From contig NZ_SSWH01000002.1 in NCBI RefSeq assembly GCF_004803505.1, positions 281,305 to 345,304 on the forward strand: a stretch of 64,000 nucleotides of DNA, read 5' to 3'. Each line of letters begins with the position of its first letter. Positions within the stretch are counted from its first letter, which is position 1. Position numbers and translations under genes: made by a program. The notes under the pieces were generated by a model. The model made no database searches. It saw only the letters and a program-made list of their open reading frames with translations, and was not told where the DNA came from. The DNA comes from Arthrobacter echini. GTDB taxonomy: Bacteria > Actinomycetota > Actinomycetes > Actinomycetales > Micrococcaceae. Of this stretch, positions 29,353-38,246 are shown piece by piece.

Positions 29353-30021
29353 TCAACCCTCGATCCGGAGACCCATGCGCTCCGCGAGATACGGCGCGAG
29401 CACCTGCAATTGGTACTCGTCCACGGTGGCGCCGCGCAGGCCGTCGAGCCCGTTGATGCTGCGGAAGCTGCTGGTGCGCAGATCCACGTCCGCCAGCTGC
29501 GCGCCGTCGAGCGTCAGCGTTCCCACCGTGCAGTCCCGCAGCGCGACGCGTGTAGCCTTCGCCCCGGTGAGATCGAGCTCTCCGATGATGCAGCCGGTCA
29601 GGAGCACGTCGGTCACCCGGGAGCTGCGGAGATTCACGTAGTCGAGTTTGCCGCCGTCGAGATGGACGCGGTCGAACCGGCTGTCATAGAGCTCCGCCGA
29701 GCCCCAGCGCGTGCTGTGCAGGAAGGTCTCGCGCCAGCTGCTGCGCGATGCGCGGAGGACCGGAGCGAAGAGATCCTCGAAGGCGCACTCGATGAAGCGG
29801 GCACCGCGCAGCTCCGTATCGTTCATGGAGACGCCCTCCAGCACGCATTCCTGCAGGGTGATTCCTGCCAGCTCCTGCCCGTCGAGGGCTAGCCGTTCGT
29901 AGTGCTCCCCCTCCCGATTATCGCCGTCGAGCAGGTGGGGTTCCATTATCACGGCAACGTTCTGAGGCGGCTGCAGGGACAGCCGAGGCGCCTGGGTGGC
30001 GCCGCGTGGTCGCGGGGGCAT
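29353..30021 (-). CDS. Pentapeptide-repeat protein
   Basis: A 222-residue protein in which residues about 45-195 have the five-residue periodicity (A/S/N/R)(L/V)x(D/G/N) seen in units such as LQECVLEGVSMNDTELRGAR, DYVNLRSSRVTDVLLTGCI and LDGAQLADVDLRTSSFRSIN. Such sequences fold as a right-handed quadrilateral beta helix. Some members mimic DNA and bind gyrase (Qnr/MfpA), but the repeats here are too degenerate to assign that role. Start at 30021 is supported by GGAG seven bases upstream; an alternative ATG at 29946 lacks one. It converges with the CPBP gene. Confidence 0.75.
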   Translation of the reverse strand: MPPRPRGATQAPRLSLQPPQNVAVIMEPHLLDGDNREGEHYERLALDGQELAGITLQECVLEGVSMNDTELRGARFIECAFEDLFAPVLRASRSSWRETFLHSTRWGSAELYDSRFDRVHLDGGKLDYVNLRSSRVTDVLLTGCIIGELDLTGAKATRVALRDCTVGTLTLDGAQLADVDLRTSSFRSINGLDGLRGATVDEYQLQVLAPYLAERMGLRIEG

Positions 30022-30073
30022 CTTTTCGCTCCGATCATCGGGGGCTGCACCCGGCGGGGTGGCGGCGTGTCCA

Positions 30074-31174
30074 TCAAACCACTCGACGACGTCGGGTGGC
30101 CGCGCCGGCGTCGTGAAGGGTGTGGAAGTCCGCAGCGATTTCGCGAAGGGGTCTCACCGCGGGGAGGGGGATGTCGGGTCGGATACCCACGAAGTCGATG
30201 CTCGTTCCCCAGTCGTTCTCCTGTGCCGGCAGATGGATCTCCATGCCGCTCGTGGGGAGGAAGTACGGCGCCAGATTGCCGTAGTCGATGGCTCCGTAGC
30301 TCGGCGAACCCACGATGACAGCGCCGACGAGGTTCCGTAGGAGCAGGGCCGCTGATTCGGCGGAGGAACCGGTCCCGCCGTCGATGACGATGATCATGCT
30401 TCCTGCCCATGGCTCTGAGCCACCGGACGTCGAGCCGCTTTGTACGGAGCCCGTCAGGAAGGATGCTGTCTGCTCGGGACCGCGTCTGATCTCGATGCTG
30501 TCGTTCTGCTTCGGTCGTAGGTGCTCCGCCTCGAAGCTCTCCGGTACCCGATGATGGTTGAGCCTCAACCAGGTCGCGTAGTTCCAGAAGGCGGTGGAAG
30601 AACCGGAGGACGAGAGGGTCATCCCGAGTTCGGTCCAGGCCGGGCCTGCTGGCTCCGCGATGAACGGTGAGAACCAGTCCGTGATGTAGGAGTCATCTCC
30701 TCCACCATTGCCACGCAGGTCCACGACGATGTACTGATGAGCGAAGTCCTCGGCGGAACGCGCCACTCCGGCTAGGAGCACGGTGTCGACGTCGTCCGAG
30801 CCGTCCAGTGTCCGGATGCGGACGGTGCGGATGCCGTCGATCGTCGCAGTCTCCCAGGCGGCGCCGGCGTCCTCTCCGAGTGAAGTCTTCGCCGTTCGGT
30901 GCTGTGCTCCGTGACGCACGTGCAGGTGGGCATCACCCAGGGCCGTGCCGAGCTCCGTCCCCAGCGTCCCGGCGCATCCGGCCGCGTCGTCGATGTAGTG
31001 CCGATGGTCGGCGGGGGCACCGGGTCCCTCGGCCTGATGATCAGCGTGATGCTGCAGCGTCGGGTCCTCGGGATCGAACATCCACGGCACTCCCGAGCTC
31101 TCGACCGGAAGATAGCCACGGCCCCGACCAGTGTCACGCAGCCGGTCCTCCATCGTTGATGCGCCCATGGACAT
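30074..31174 (-). CDS. S41 family (C-terminal processing type) serine peptidase
   Basis: About 366 residues with the S41 core: YIVVDLRGNGGGDDSYI, then MIIVIDGGTGSSAESAALLLRN, where the second Ser of GSSAES is the expected nucleophile, and VGSPSYGAIDYGN followed by FVGIRPDIPLP. The N-terminal part retains GTALGDAHLHVRHG but has no PDZ domain and no signal peptide that I can see. It is shorter than Ctp/Tsp proteases and nearer to the IRBP-like S41 group. The start is uncertain (ATGs at 31174, 31168 and 31153, none with a good ribosome-binding site); the frame is open to 31336. Confidence 0.75.
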   Translation of the reverse strand: MSMGASTMEDRLRDTGRGRGYLPVESSGVPWMFDPEDPTLQHHADHQAEGPGAPADHRHYIDDAAGCAGTLGTELGTALGDAHLHVRHGAQHRTAKTSLGEDAGAAWETATIDGIRTVRIRTLDGSDDVDTVLLAGVARSAEDFAHQYIVVDLRGNGGGDDSYITDWFSPFIAEPAGPAWTELGMTLSSSGSSTAFWNYATWLRLNHHRVPESFEAEHLRPKQNDSIEIRRGPEQTASFLTGSVQSGSTSGGSEPWAGSMIIVIDGGTGSSAESAALLLRNLVGAVIVGSPSYGAIDYGNLAPYFLPTSGMEIHLPAQENDWGTSIDFVGIRPDIPLPAVRPLREIAADFHTLHDAGAATRRRRVV

Positions 31175-31579
31175 GACTCTGGCATACCCAGACCTACCCG
31201 AGGGGCAGCTCACCGAGCACGACCTGATCGAAACATGACCGGCGAATGCGAACTGGCCTGGGTTGCCGAAGCCCTGAGACATGTGCTCTGCGGCGCATGG
31301 TCCCGACGCAGCGACCTGGAGAACGGGCTTGTCCACTCAGCGGATGATCAGTACGTGATCATCCTGCACAGGTCCACATGGTCGATTCGGGGAGCTTCGT
31401 CGAGAGGTGCCACTCCAGCGGCTCCCACACACGACGTCGAACACCACAGCGCGGGTTCCGGCAGGAACAGTGATCCCTGACATGGTTCAGTCCCTCGTTG
31501 TGCTCAGCGTACGCAGGTCAGTCACCGACCGTTGCGGACTCACTACACTGAATCGCGTGCTGCTCAGGACACATCGCGC
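31175..31579. other. Divergent intergenic region between S41 peptidase and methyltransferase
   Basis: About 400 bases with no convincing gene. Short open frames here show no family resemblance or ribosome-binding sites. The only notable structure is the palindrome at 31342-31364 described separately. Confidence 0.5.
31342..31364. promoter_or_regulatory. Perfect inverted repeat, operator-like
   Basis: GGATGATCA (31342-31350) and TGATCATCC (31356-31364) are exact complements around GTACG. It is lower in GC than its surroundings and lies in the intergenic region between two divergent genes, so an operator is more likely than a terminator. Confidence 0.45.
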
Positions 31580-32320
31580 GTGAGCGCCTCAGACTTCTAT
31601 ACCGGGATCGTCCCCGAAATCTACACCGCGCTGCGGGGCACCACCTTCGACGCCGCCCGCTACGTCGAGTTCGTCGGACAGGCGGGGCAACCAGCGCTCG
31701 AGCTCGGGTGCGGCGACGACGGGCCGTTCTTCGAGCTCCTTCGGCGCGGTGTCGACGTCGACGGCGTCGACTCGTCGCAGGACATGCTCGATCGCTGCCA
31801 CGCACGCGCCGATGCGGAAGGTCTGCAGGTGCGCACCTACTGCCAGCCGATGCAGGAGCTGGCCTTGCCCCGCACCTACCGGGCGATCTATCTGGTCGGA
31901 CCGACGTTCACCCTGCTTCCCGACGACGACGCCGCGTACCGGACCCTGCAAGGCATCGCCGCTCATCTTCATCCGGACGGGCGGGCCATGGTGCCGCTCT
32001 GGATCCCGGAGCCTACCCCGGCCGAGGAGTTCGGTCGCGTGCGCGAAGCAAGGACCGCCGACGGGGCGCTGGCCCGCTACACGATCGAGTCCGAGGAGTA
32101 CGACAGCAGCACTCTCCGAACGCGCCGGACCCACACGCGCTACGAGCTGCAGAGGGACGATCAGATGGAACGGGTGGACCGCGTGTGGACCATCCACTGG
32201 CACGATCCCGACCAGTTCGTGGATCTCGCCCGGTCCGCAGGGCTTGTCGTCGCCCGCATGGACCCGCTCGAGGACCGGGAGTTCACCGGATACCTCCGGA
32301 GGACCGGGACAACAGGCTAG
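31580..32320 (+). CDS. Class I SAM-dependent methyltransferase
   Basis: A 246-residue methyltransferase with motif I ALELGCGDDGPFFELLRRGV, the acidic residue of motif II in VDGVDSSQDMLDRC, the post-motif LPRTYRAIYLVGPTFTLLPD and LHPDGRAMVPLWIPEP. The C-terminal half keeps the beta strands of the fold (ERVDRVWTIHWHDPDQFVDLARSAGL). The acceptor substrate is unknown. The GTG at 31580 has AGGA nine bases before it and starts the family N-terminus VSASDFYTGI; the longer TTG start is less likely. It converges with the DUF6297 gene. Confidence 0.82.
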   Translation: MSASDFYTGIVPEIYTALRGTTFDAARYVEFVGQAGQPALELGCGDDGPFFELLRRGVDVDGVDSSQDMLDRCHARADAEGLQVRTYCQPMQELALPRTYRAIYLVGPTFTLLPDDDAAYRTLQGIAAHLHPDGRAMVPLWIPEPTPAEEFGRVREARTADGALARYTIESEEYDSSTLRTRRTHTRYELQRDDQMERVDRVWTIHWHDPDQFVDLARSAGLVVARMDPLEDREFTGYLRRTGTTG

Positions 32321-32327
32321 GAGTTCT

Positions 32328-33878
32328 TCAGCGGGCGGATGCCTGTACGAGGACGGCAACCGCGCTCGCGATGACCTGCGCAATGAGGAGCCAGGGGTGA
32401 ACAGCTCCGAGGTAGAGGGCGAGCAGGATCGGGATCATCGCCACGACGGTGATGTCCGTGCCACTCAGGAGTGATGCCGCCTGACCCTGGGGTACGGGTC
32501 CGAACGGCGTCTCCACGGGCGGCGTGCTCCAGTCCGTCGGCGGACGCGTCGCAGCCCGCACTGCTCCTGCTCCCATACCAGGGCCTGCGATGACGCCCAG
32601 CAGGACGAGGGACGCGGGTCCGGCGCCCAGCCCGACGAGCACGGCGACCAGTGCACCCATCCACAGCACCATGGCCAGGGCGGGCATGAGTATTCTGCTG
32701 CACCGGACCAGGAACGGGCTGATGGGCAGAAGCGTGTCGAGCTCGGCGACGACCGCGATGCGCCGGGCAACTGTCCCGGTCCCCGCGCTCACGCTGCAGC
32801 CGGCAACGAGGACGACGCCGAGCACGACGACCACGGGAAGAGCCGGCGTGAGCAGGGCCAGGCCCAGGCAGATGCCCCACCACGTCAGCGCGGCGATGGG
32901 CAGGGGCTGCAGACGGAGAAACGCCACGACGTCCGCGCGCACGAGCGCCGCGACGGCCGAATGGGTGGGGCGTGCGTAGTACCGACGTCCGCGCCGGCTG
33001 GCACTGTGGCGTGGCGGTGATGTGAGGGCACGCCGCAGCTCATTGGTGTCGACGAAGAAGATGGAGGCCGCGGCGTGTCCGGAGACAGCGCCGCCTCGCT
33101 GGAGCTCGACGCCGGGCACGTCACCGACGCGGGGTATCACCTGGGCGAGGAGAACTGCGGCCGTGATGAGCACCAGCACAAGGGGCCAGGCAGTGGCCGT
33201 CAGGAAGGGCAGGAGGGCCACGGGGACGAGCCCGAGGACGATCCAGGTCCGCGGTGTGGGTGAAGCCGAGGGCCGTAGTTGCAGGATCGCCGCACCGGCC
33301 ACGGCGAGGACGGCCCCGACGCCGAAGACCAGCGCCGAACTCGCGTGCACCGTCGGTGAGCGGTCGGGCGACGTCAGGACACTGAAGGGAACGTAGGCCA
33401 GGAAGGCGATGCCACCCGAGGCCATGAGCCGCCTGCGGAAGGCCGGTAGGACCATGCGCCCACGCCCGATCGGCAGGGGCAGCCACCAAGCTCCTTCGGC
33501 CCTGGTCACCGTAACGGGCCCCAGACGGCGGGCCAGCGACATGATGCCGACCAGGGCCAGACAGGTCAGGACCAGCCAGACGACATCGGCGGGCACCACC
33601 TGCCAGCGTGCCGCCACCAGATCCGTGTCGCCGAGACTCCGTCCTGCCAGCTCATCGCGAAGGGTGAGGACGAACGAGACGGCGATCATCAGGACGACCC
33701 CGAGGGCGAGCGCGTTCGAGTAGACGTCGACGAACACATCGCGCGCCGAGGTATGAGCCCTGTGGTACTGCCGGGAGGCGGACCGCGTGAAGTCGACGAT
33801 CTCCCGGGTCAGGAGCTGCGAAGGCCCATCGGAGGACGACGACCCCGAGGAGCGGCGAGCTGACTCAGGAACCCGCAA
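32328..33878 (-). CDS. DUF6297 family membrane subunit of an ABC exporter
   Basis: A 516-residue polytopic membrane protein with about 12 hydrophobic segments and the internal text FFVDTNELRRALTSPPR that is typical of DUF6297. In actinobacteria these genes pair with a small ABC ATPase, as here (33865-34551). The pair probably forms an ABC-2-like exporter of unknown cargo. The start is a TTG at 33878 that overlaps the end of the ATPase gene by 14 bases with GGGGAG nine bases upstream, so translation is coupled. Confidence 0.75.
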   Translation of the reverse strand: MRVPESARRSSGSSSSDGPSQLLTREIVDFTRSASRQYHRAHTSARDVFVDVYSNALALGVVLMIAVSFVLTLRDELAGRSLGDTDLVAARWQVVPADVVWLVLTCLALVGIMSLARRLGPVTVTRAEGAWWLPLPIGRGRMVLPAFRRRLMASGGIAFLAYVPFSVLTSPDRSPTVHASSALVFGVGAVLAVAGAAILQLRPSASPTPRTWIVLGLVPVALLPFLTATAWPLVLVLITAAVLLAQVIPRVGDVPGVELQRGGAVSGHAAASIFFVDTNELRRALTSPPRHSASRRGRRYYARPTHSAVAALVRADVVAFLRLQPLPIAALTWWGICLGLALLTPALPVVVVLGVVLVAGCSVSAGTGTVARRIAVVAELDTLLPISPFLVRCSRILMPALAMVLWMGALVAVLVGLGAGPASLVLLGVIAGPGMGAGAVRAATRPPTDWSTPPVETPFGPVPQGQAASLLSGTDITVVAMIPILLALYLGAVHPWLLIAQVIASAVAVLVQASAR

Positions 33879-34551
33879 TGAACTGCGCTCCCCGCTCGGT
33901 GTCGACCTGCTCCACGACCTCGTCGATCACCAGGCAGGCCGTTGCTGCCTGTACGAGCAGTCGGGGGTCGTGCGTGACCAGGACGACGGCGGTCCCGGCG
34001 TCGGCCCGCTGCCGGATGCGTTCTGCCAGCCCCTCGCGCATCACCGGGTCCAGACGCTGTTCCGGCTCATCGAGGATCAGCAGGGACGACGGGCGGATGA
34101 AGGCGGCGGCAAGCAGCAGGCGCCTGCGCTGTCCCGACGACACCACGTCGGGTACGACGCCTGCCTTGTCCTCAAGACCGAAGAACCCCAGCTCCGCATC
34201 GACTGCTTCCTCCGGAGAGCCGAGCGAATGGCCCCGCGCCACCAGCAGCAGATGCTCCCGGATCGTCAGGGAAGGAAAGAACACGTCCTCGTCGAACAAT
34301 ACCGCGACCTGACGCCGGAACCCGGCAGAATCGGGCATCACCGGCAGGCCCAGCACACGCAGCTCCCCTGCCAGTGGCTCCTGCCGCCCGGCTACCGTAC
34401 GTGCCACGGTGGACTTCCCGGCACCGTTGAATCCCACCACCGCCAGGACCTCGCCCGGCATCATCCGGAAGGAGACCTCCCCGCACACCGGACGTCCCGC
34501 GTACCCCACGAGAAGCCGATCGGCCTCGAGCGCTTCCCCCACAGCTGCCAT
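33865..34551 (-). CDS. ABC transporter ATP-binding protein
   Basis: A 228-residue ATPase with Walker A VGFNGAGKST, Q-loop region RQVAVLFDEDVFF, Walker B LLILDEPEQRLDP and the switch His in LVTHDPRLL. The signature is VSSGQRRRLLLAA, in which the usual LSGGQ is SSGQ. It partners the DUF6297 membrane protein. The ATG at 34551 sits directly on GGAGG, so the GTG at 34542, nine bases after that ribosome-binding site, may be the real start. Confidence 0.85.
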   Translation of the reverse strand: MAAVGEALEADRLLVGYAGRPVCGEVSFRMMPGEVLAVVGFNGAGKSTVARTVAGRQEPLAGELRVLGLPVMPDSAGFRRQVAVLFDEDVFFPSLTIREHLLLVARGHSLGSPEEAVDAELGFFGLEDKAGVVPDVVSSGQRRRLLLAAAFIRPSSLLILDEPEQRLDPVMREGLAERIRQRADAGTAVVLVTHDPRLLVQAATACLVIDEVVEQVDTERGAQFIAGS

Positions 34552-34684
34552 CCTCCAACCCTAGATGTTCTGTGTCATGACGCGGGAGACATGCCCGTTC
34601 GGCAGCGCTGAGCCCAGCAGCGCTGAGCCGCACGCGGCAGAGGAACGGCAGGAGCGCGCCGTCCAGCACCCTACGCTGGAGAGC

Positions 34685-36499
34685 ATGGAATCTCCGATCG
34701 AGAACTACCTGAGAATCATCCATGAGGAGATCTCCGACCTACGGGACGGCAAGCCCTACAGCACCATCCCGGCGATGGCCTCGGTCAACCCCGACAATTT
34801 CGGTATCTGCCTCACCACCGTGGACGGCTACATGTACGAGGTCGGGGACACGCGTGAGGAGTTCACGATCCAGTCGATCTCCAAGCCCTTCACCTACGGA
34901 CTGGCCCTGTCCGATCTCGGGATGGACGCCGTCGACGCCAAGGTCGACGTCGAACCCTCCGGGGATGCCTTCAACGAGATCTCGCTCGCCCCGGGCACGG
35001 GGCGTCCCTCGAACGCGATGATCAACGCCGGTGCCCTGACGGCGACCTCGCTGATCCGCTCCCGCGGAGGTAACACCCGGTTCAAGCGCATCGCGAACCT
35101 GTACTCGCAGTTCGCCGGCAGGCAGCTCGGCGTCGACGAGGAGATCTACCGGTCCGAGCTCGACCACGGCCACCGGAACCGGGCACTGGCCTATCTCCTG
35201 CGCTCCTTCGAGATCATCGAGAACGACCCGACGCCCGTGGTCGAGGACTACTTCAGGCAGTGCTCGGTCATGGTCAACTGCATGGACCTGTCGGTGATGG
35301 CAGCGACGCTCGCCAACTCGGGCCGCAACCCGATGACGGGTGTCCAGGTCATGGATCTCCTCCCGGTCGAGCGCGTCCTCTCCGTCATGACCACGTGCGG
35401 CATGTACGACGACGCCGGTGCCTGGCTCACCTCGGTGGGTATGCCGGCCAAGAGCGGCGTGGGCGGCGGGACCATCGCCGTCCTGCCCGGCCAGGTGGGC
35501 CTGGCCGTCTACTCCCCTCCCCTCGACGACCACGGCAACAGCGTTCGCGGCGTTGCGACGAGCCAGCGACTGTCCAGGGACATGGAGCTGCATTTCGTCC
35601 GTGCAGCCCGTGCCGGACGCTCGGCCATCCGTGCCAGCTACGACATCACGGCCGCACCGTCGGGTATCCGGCGCGCGGACGAGGCCGTCGAGGTCCTGCG
35701 CGAGGAGGGGCACCGGGCCATGGTCATCGAACTCAACGGAGATCTCCTGTTCGCCGGCACGGAATCCATGGTGCGGGAACTGAGCAGTCTGGCCGAGGAC
35801 GTCGCCTACGTGATCCTGGACCTGCGCCGCGTGGACGAGGTCGCCGACGTCTCCCTCCGTCTGCTCGGCGAGGCCCGGGAGAATCTCCTCGACTCGGGCT
35901 GCGAGCTCGTCCTGATCGACCGCGAGAACACCCTCGCCGAGACGTTCAGGGACGTGGAACGCCCGGTGCCCACGTTCGACACGCGCACCGCGGCCGTCGA
36001 GTGGTGCGAGAACGAGCTCATCGCCCGGTACGGAGAACATCTGGTCCTGCCGACCGAGGTCGAGGTGGGCCAGTGCGTGGCGCTGAGCCCTCTCAAGCCC
36101 GCGCACCTCGCCGCCCTGACCCATCGCATGGAGGAGCGCATCTACGAGAAGGGCCAGGTGGTCCGTCGTGTCGGACAGTCCTTCGGCGGCGTGTTCTTCA
36201 TTCTCGCCGGGAAGATCCTCACGTCGGCGCCCGGCCCCACCGGCGAGCGCCTGAGGCTGAGCACTCTCAGTGCCGGTATGACGTTCGGCGAGCTGGCCCT
36301 CGGCAGTGACGATCGCCAGGAGACCACCGTCAAGGCGCTGGAACGCACGCGCGTCGACGTCCTGACCGCGCAGACCATCGAGGAGATCGAGGAGGAGGAT
36401 CCCCGGCTCGCCGCGGAACTCTGGAAAGCGCTGACCCGCGACGCCTACTCCCGGGTGGACCTCTATCTGCGCGAGACCGCGGTGCGCATGCGCGACTAG
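34685..36499 (+). CDS. glsA: Glutaminase A fused to STAS and cyclic-nucleotide-binding-like domains
   Basis: A 604-residue fusion. Residues 1-310 are a serine-dependent glutaminase converting glutamine to glutamate and ammonia, with the catalytic S-x-x-K in QSISKPFTYG (Ser64, Lys67), plus NAMINAGALTATSLI and KSGVGGGTIAVLPGQVGLAVYSPPLDDHGNS-type text. Residues about 335-440 form a STAS domain (VIELNGDLLFAGTE, VAYVILDLRRVDEVADVSLRL), and residues about 460-590 a cNMP-binding-like domain with FGELALGSDDRQETTVKA. The stacked regulatory domains suggest control by a bound nucleotide or by an anti-sigma-type partner; that is inference. The ATG at 34685 has GGAG four bases before it. Confidence 0.9.
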   Translation: MESPIENYLRIIHEEISDLRDGKPYSTIPAMASVNPDNFGICLTTVDGYMYEVGDTREEFTIQSISKPFTYGLALSDLGMDAVDAKVDVEPSGDAFNEISLAPGTGRPSNAMINAGALTATSLIRSRGGNTRFKRIANLYSQFAGRQLGVDEEIYRSELDHGHRNRALAYLLRSFEIIENDPTPVVEDYFRQCSVMVNCMDLSVMAATLANSGRNPMTGVQVMDLLPVERVLSVMTTCGMYDDAGAWLTSVGMPAKSGVGGGTIAVLPGQVGLAVYSPPLDDHGNSVRGVATSQRLSRDMELHFVRAARAGRSAIRASYDITAAPSGIRRADEAVEVLREEGHRAMVIELNGDLLFAGTESMVRELSSLAEDVAYVILDLRRVDEVADVSLRLLGEARENLLDSGCELVLIDRENTLAETFRDVERPVPTFDTRTAAVEWCENELIARYGEHLVLPTEVEVGQCVALSPLKPAHLAALTHRMEERIYEKGQVVRRVGQSFGGVFFILAGKILTSAPGPTGERLRLSTLSAGMTFGELALGSDDRQETTVKALERTRVDVLTAQTIEEIEEEDPRLAAELWKALTRDAYSRVDLYLRETAVRMRD

Positions 36500-36518
36500 A
36501 TGCGCCGCCCCGGCCAGG

Positions 36519-37022
36519 TCAACGCACGACGTCGGCTTCGGCGACCACCTTCAGCTTCCGGAGGGTGCGGCGGATGTTGCCGCGCTGGAAGTCCGCGAAG
36601 GTCCTGCCTCCGGTGACGGCGGAGTCGAAGACCCGGGCGACGACGTCGGGCCAGGGCCTGTCGTCGGTCCACGTCTCGGTGACGAGGGTCCCGCCGTCGT
36701 GGTCCTCGAAGGTGTACTGCCAGGAGGCGATCCGCGCAGGAAGCCGTCGCTTCGGCCCGCCGATCTCATGCACGCGGAAGGCGAAGACCCGGCCCGGCTC
36801 CGCACGGGTGACGGTGCAGAGCGTGCTCCAGCTGACCCGGCCGCGCGTATTCGAACCGATGAACTCGTCCCCCACCTCGGCTGCGCCCTCGCGCCGGCGC
36901 GTAGCCCCCTTGTTCTCGGGGCTCCACTCACCCATTCTCGTGACATCGCCGATCATCCCGTACAGCTCCGACGGTGATCGGTCGATCACCACGCTGTCCG
37001 CTACGGATCTCGTGCGTCCCAT
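36519..37022 (-). CDS. SRPBCC (START-like) family protein
   Basis: A 167-residue polyketide cyclase/START-like protein that begins SVVIDRSPSELYGMIGDVTRMGEWSPE, the standard opening of the helix-grip fold. The C-terminal helix ends with NIRRTLRKLKVVAE. These proteins bind hydrophobic ligands in a central cavity; the ligand here is unknown. A GGGGGA precedes the start. It converges with glsA. Confidence 0.8.
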   Translation of the reverse strand: MGRTRSVADSVVIDRSPSELYGMIGDVTRMGEWSPENKGATRRREGAAEVGDEFIGSNTRGRVSWSTLCTVTRAEPGRVFAFRVHEIGGPKRRLPARIASWQYTFEDHDGGTLVTETWTDDRPWPDVVARVFDSAVTGGRTFADFQRGNIRRTLRKLKVVAEADVVR

Positions 37023-37212
37023 GCATTCCCCCTGGTGTCCCTCATGCGCTGTACCCGGATGCGTCCGGCTCGGTCGCGGGCCAGTCTACGGGCGGGAGCC
37101 CTCCGAGGTGAGCACGGGTGGGAGACCGGTTCGATCGATCCAGTCGGTACGACACCTAGACTGACCTCGGCACGGCCAGGGCGACCGCAGCCGACAGAGG
37201 ACGGAACACGTG

Positions 37213-38061
37213 ATGACGGTACTGATAGCGGGCTGTGGCGATCTGGGGACCGAGGTGGGGCTGCGGATGGCGGCCCGGGGTGAACGCGTGATCGGCTGGC
37301 GGCGCTCCCCTCACCACCTGCCCGCCGGGATCGAACCTGTCACCGCCGACCTCACGCAGCAGCTGCCGGCGATCCCGCAGGACACCGACGTCGTCGTCAT
37401 CGCCACCGCCGCCGGTGAGCGCACGGAGGAGGCCTACCGCAGCGCCTATGTGGACGCGACGGCCAATGTCCTCGATGCTCTCGAGCGGGACGGCGTCCGG
37501 CCGCGGCGTGTCCTCTTCGTCTCCTCGACAGCAGTGTACGGGGACTTCGACGGCGCCTGGGTCACCGAGGAATCGCCTGCGGAGAGCGCGAGTCCCACAG
37601 CCCGTCAGGTCAGAACGGCCGAGCGGGTCCTCCTGGAGCGGCTCCCCGCCCAGGGGCTCGTCCTCCGCCTCGCGGGGATCTACGGGCCCGGACGCACACG
37701 GCTGATCGACCAGGTCACCGACGGAACGGCAGTGCTCCCGACCGAGATGCAGTGGACCAATCGCATTCATCGTGACGATGCGGCTGCGGCCATCGTGCAT
37801 CTCGTGACGTCGGTGGATTCCCCGGAGCAGATCTATCTCGGCGCGGACGAGGAGCCGGTGGATCTCGGCGAGGTGCTGCAGTTCATCGCGCGCGAGGTGG
37901 GTGTGCCCGACCCGCGGCGCGGTGAGACGTCGGCGACCCGTGGTGGCGCGCGCCGCGTGGACAGCAGCCTCCTGCGGTCCACGGGTTTCTCCTTCACCTA
38001 CCCGACCTATCGTCAGGGATACCGGGCCGTCCTCGCCGGGAAAGGTGTCAGGCACCGGTAG
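37213..38061 (+). CDS. NAD(P)-dependent epimerase/dehydratase-like SDR
   Basis: A 282-residue atypical short-chain dehydrogenase. The N-terminal TVLIAGCGDLGTEVGLRMAA is the dinucleotide-binding loop (GCGDLG in place of GxxGxxG), and RRVLFVSSTAVYGDFDGAWVTEESP carries the Ser/Tyr of the active site region. Similar to YeeZ-like SDRs, a group whose substrate is undefined. The start GTG-ATG at 37210/37213 follows AGGA. It is divergent from the SRPBCC gene. Confidence 0.82.
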   Translation: MTVLIAGCGDLGTEVGLRMAARGERVIGWRRSPHHLPAGIEPVTADLTQQLPAIPQDTDVVVIATAAGERTEEAYRSAYVDATANVLDALERDGVRPRRVLFVSSTAVYGDFDGAWVTEESPAESASPTARQVRTAERVLLERLPAQGLVLRLAGIYGPGRTRLIDQVTDGTAVLPTEMQWTNRIHRDDAAAAIVHLVTSVDSPEQIYLGADEEPVDLGEVLQFIAREVGVPDPRRGETSATRGGARRVDSSLLRSTGFSFTYPTYRQGYRAVLAGKGVRHR

Positions 38062-38223
38062 AAGGCGCGACGACGGCACGCCTACGGGCGCGCCGCGGCC
38101 GCCCCGACCTCAAAGGGGACCGGACGCAGATGCTCGCATCCCCGGCTGTGCAGTGCCGGCAGGACCATCGTCAGCTGTCGTAGCGTTCGTGGCGTACCCC
38201 TTCCCTGAACTATCCGCGCGTAC

Positions 38224-38246
38224 TAACATCTGACCATGCGGTCAGA
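38224..38246 (+). promoter_or_regulatory. -10 box and TetR operator overlapping the tetR start codon
   Basis: TAACAT (38224-38229) fits the -10 consensus and is followed after six bases by the ATG at 38236, so the mRNA is likely leaderless. The exact palindrome TCTGACCATGCGGTCAGA (38229-38246, arms of seven around ATGC) overlaps the -10 box and the first codons. The position is ideal for autorepression by the TetR protein encoded here. Confidence 0.65.
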
